From contig JAUJYN010000013.1 in the NCBI GenBank assembly GCA_030737835.1, forward strand, positions 3,355,759-3,419,758: DNA of 64,000 nucleotides, given 5' to 3'. Positions 61,501 through 64,000 of the stretch are shown here, piece after piece. Position 1 is the stretch's first letter; every line of letters starts with the position of its first letter. The notes beneath the pieces are model-generated. The model saw nothing but the letters and a program-made list of their open reading frames with translations. It had not been told where the DNA came from and did not search any database. This DNA is from Acorus gramineus (taxonomy: Eukaryota > Streptophyta > Magnoliopsida > Acorales > Acoraceae). A program made the position numbers and the translations under genes.

Positions 61501-63876
61501 ATGTTATTAATATTTATGGATTCATTACAAGTCAAAAAGAATGAAAAAGGCCTTCGACCAACTGGAACACCCATTCAAATGCTTGAACTCATTTGAATGC
61601 CTTGAACTTGTTCAAATGGTGGGCGCACCGTTAAAATGCAGAAAGCAAAGAGGGACAACCAAAAAGGGAAACAACCACCATCCCGAGTTCATTTGAATTG
61701 CGATGGTAGTATTCAAATATCCTGCTCATTAATTCAAAATCATAGAGAGTATACCACCCTTCAGAAGAACATTTGTACGGTTCGAAGGAAAGGCAGAATT
61801 CCCCTTTGACCATTCAAACACCCAAAAAGTTGTTTGGATGGTATTGGAGATTTTTTTGGAAATTTGTAGTTTCACAAGATGAAGAGATTTGAGGAGAAAG
61901 AGATTGTAGTATGTAATAAATCCCCATATTTGCAATTCTCACACTGAAAATAAACTTTTCCTCAATTCTTAATTGCAATGCCGGAAATCCTACCAATAAA
62001 AGCGTAATTTTCTTGACGTCACTAAATCTTTCAACTGACTTTTCCTTTTCAAAAATTGAGATCAGAGTATGCCAAAATCATCTATGACATAAACATTATA
62101 TAATCAATTATAATAACATCTCCACAATACATGTTCTGTAAGAGCAACTAGTATACTATAAATCCAAACACAATGACAGAAAATAGTATAACGAAACGAT
62201 ACCTCAACTGCAAACAATATAAATATAATCACAAAGTGTTGGGAGCCACCTGTGGATTTACGTGGTCATCTTTCTGTGTCCAGAAAAAGTCATTCTCAGG
62301 ACGCATGGGCCATCCAATCTTGAAACAATCATAAGACCTGCATATTCTAAATGGTTTAGTTGTTCCACATGTCTAAATTATGGCAAGGGAACTAGCATCT
62401 TGACTTATCAAAACTAAATATGAAAGTAGAAAAGAGCAAAAGAGATAAATGAACATATCAGACCAGAAGTATTCATTCAAATCATCATAATTTCTCCATT
62501 TTGAATGGTCAGAAGCCCCGCTGTTCTTCTGGGCCTCCTTCAGTATTGAACTAAAAGTTAGAGTCATTGTGGAAGGATAGAAGACAAGAAAGTGAACTGA
62601 ATATGAAAGTACCTCAGATATAACCTTGTATAATGGAGTAACTACATTGTTAAGAAAAGAATCAGTGCTTCCTCCATATACTGGTACAACTCTTTCCCCA
62701 GTATTCAAGCTGATGGCACCAGATAGCAGCCCATGTAACTCATATGCCATCTGAAAAGAGAGAAGTGAGACAACTTTCTTTCATTTATAATAAAAATGTA
62801 TTCTGTATAAGAAACTTGGTGAATTAAATATGTTGACTATTTTATTAAAAATAAAGAGGTTGAAAAAAGTGAAATTATGGAATACATATAACCTTTCAAA
62901 AGAAAATTTTAAAGCACAGAAGTCCATTTATAATTTATATGTCATCCTCAATCAGAATGCAACTTTTCTGTGTGTAAACATGTATATATCTATCTTGTTT
63001 AGATTTGGGTATTTGAATGTGTTTCTTTTTCCTTATGATGAGGCGGAGTTGTGCTCTTAAATCAAAGGATTGGCATTAGATCTGTTGGACCACATGCCAT
63101 TTATTTACTGAATCCAACCAGTTCCATTCCTGGTTGCATGTTTACTGGCAGACATGATATACATCTCCGTCCATCCATCCATACATACACACACACATAC
63201 ATGCATACATACTATAAAAATTACGACGTATTCTGAAAGGTGAAAATATGCTTCATGGGTTTCCTATAATCAGCAGGCACATGCACACATATGCATAAAT
63301 ATATACGTACATGAAGGTGTAAAGTATAGACTTAATTATATAATTAATTTCTAGACTTGCAAATAACTATATCATCACAGTTTTCAACAATCATCCTCAA
63401 TTACCCAAAGATGAGCCCATAACAGTTCACAATATTTACAAATATGACTAAAAATATTAATGCATGACTAAAGCATCAATCATAAACGAAGCTTAGTGAA
63501 CAGCTGGACTAGTGAAATGCTGCCTGTTGCAGCATTATTATATGTGGTTGTCAACTAAAATACCTCAAGGGACATAAAAGGAATATTACGTTATAATGTG
63601 TTTCCTCTACACTGACCACTTGGATGCACGGAGGATGAGGGTAAGAGAAATCCACATTGCTGATCTATTCTAATTAAACAAGACAGATGAACATGATGAA
63701 TAATCATGACAAATGGCAGCAAAAGAGATAAGTGATGATGATCAGTTACATGATGAAAAATGTAACAAAGACACTCAGGCATGAACCGCAAGTTTGACGC
63801 CTCTCCCCATATAAGAAGATAAAGGCCTGTGTACAAAAGTTTATACTGTTGCGCCTGCTGATTTATAGGTGGTAGC
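46531..63876 (-). CDS. CALS8: Callose synthase, CALS8/GSL4-like (N-terminal exons outside window)
   Basis: Plasma-membrane 1,3-beta-glucan synthase making callose from UDP-glucose; CALS8 is linked to plasmodesmal callose. The 33 exons join in frame for about 1617 residues: 63876-63750, 62750-62613, 62537-62464, 62337-62250, 59552-59418, 59333-59216, 57987-57659, 57388-57336, 57255-57195, 56702-56621, 56535-56486, 56347-56261, 56150-56016, 55870-55776, 55693-55609, 55525-55365, 55240-55117, 55018-54924, 54845-54710, 54638-54487, 52577-52468, 52379-52254, 52153-52085, 51897-51714, 51634-51523, 50271-50152, 50083-49968, 49833-49750, 49267-49155, 49079-48850, 48213-47365, 47051-46866, 46761-46531. 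FKS1_dom1 starts with LYLLIWGEASNLRFMPECLC. The glucan synthase domain follows (SVLTPYF, RGQTLSRTVRGMMYYR, GEGKPENQNHAIIFTRG, HYGHPDIFDR, QVGKGRDVGLNQISKFEAK), then a multi-pass membrane region. The C-terminus QLQIQPILAG, the DLMTMP motif and LETALASQSFIQLGLLTGLP point to CALS8. All introns are GT-AG and no stop or frameshift is seen. Confidence 0.95.
52578..54486 (-). other. 1.9-kb callose synthase intron, probable insertion remnants
   Basis: Intron between the exons encoding ...RNMLSF and SVLTPYF. The stretch at 53215-53900 differs in composition (A-rich on the plus strand), and 54170-54310 looks like a retroelement 3' end. No ends or duplications were resolved. Confidence 0.4.
59553..62249 (-). 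other. 2.7-kb callose synthase intron with repeat remnants
   Basis: Largest intron of the gene in the window. It contains three diverged tandem units (60800-61480) and an ATTCAAAT-rich segment (61555-61815) of probable mobile-element origin. A GC-rich word at 60455-60490 (CACCGGGTCCCCGGCTGG) may be another insertion edge. The Arabidopsis CALS8 acidic linker that would be encoded at this point was not found in it. Confidence 0.55.
60800..61480. repeat. Three diverged intronic tandem units of about 175-230 bp
   Basis: Each unit has CTTCTCC or CTCTCCTC, then GAGCC(A/G)AG-A/G-G-CCATCAA, then ACACANNNATGNCTAC-like words, starting near 60824, 61000 and 61225. Identity is low, so the array is old. 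No coding potential. Confidence 0.6.
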
Positions 63877-64000
63877 CTGCAGAGGTCATACCAAATAAAG
63901 GCTCAAATGAACTGAGAAATAAAATTAGAATGTGAACTTATTCCCTATGCCCACTAAACACAATGAATACAAAATTATCAACAAATTAAATCTCACCAAG

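Noticed and set aside
1-64000. CRISPR arrays, rRNA or tRNA genes, bacterial-type operons
   Set aside because: None seen. The window is plant nuclear DNA and the tandem repeats lack CRISPR spacing.

Overview
The window is nuclear DNA of a flowering plant. It has interrupted genes, AT-rich introns, one very GC-rich intronless PPR exon and a dense block of nested retrotransposons. The GC-rich PPR codons next to AT-rich introns suggest a monocot, but the species cannot be told from the sequence.

Three host genes are well supported, all on the minus strand. (1) Positions 1-3500 hold most of a persulfide dioxygenase gene (ETHE1/GLY3), five exons plus 5 bases of a sixth, cut by the left window edge. 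(2) Positions 12877-13974 hold an intronless P-class pentatricopeptide repeat gene. (3) Positions 46531-63876 hold 33 consecutive, in-frame exons of a callose synthase closest to CALS8 (GSL4). Its N-terminal exons lie past the right edge. Between 3.5 and 12.9 kb and between 14 and 17.7 kb there is little recognisable coding sequence, only weak exon candidates and small tandem duplications.

From 17.75 to 45.3 kb the DNA is mostly transposons. A decayed Ty3/gypsy element of Tat/Ogre type lies on the minus strand. It keeps gag and the integrase C-terminus, has lost reverse transcriptase and most of pol, and carries on the opposite strand an intron-containing plant-mobile-domain ORF. Most of its premature stops are TAG codons that would come from CAG. 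Its gag is split at 25807-34993 by a younger chromodomain-bearing LTR element (Del/Tekay-like, minus strand, LTRs of about 3.2 kb, 5-bp duplication TTGGT). A third, solitary LTR of the same family (39414-42980, duplication CACGG) sits inside a TIR-type DNA element (38949-45283). A 504-bp TRIM element (38007-38510, duplication GCCAT) sits inside a roughly 92-bp minisatellite.

The nesting gives an order of events: Tat before the 9.2-kb LTR element, the TIR element before the solo LTR, and the minisatellite before the TRIM. I see no functional link among the three host genes. No CRISPR array, rRNA or tRNA gene was recognised.
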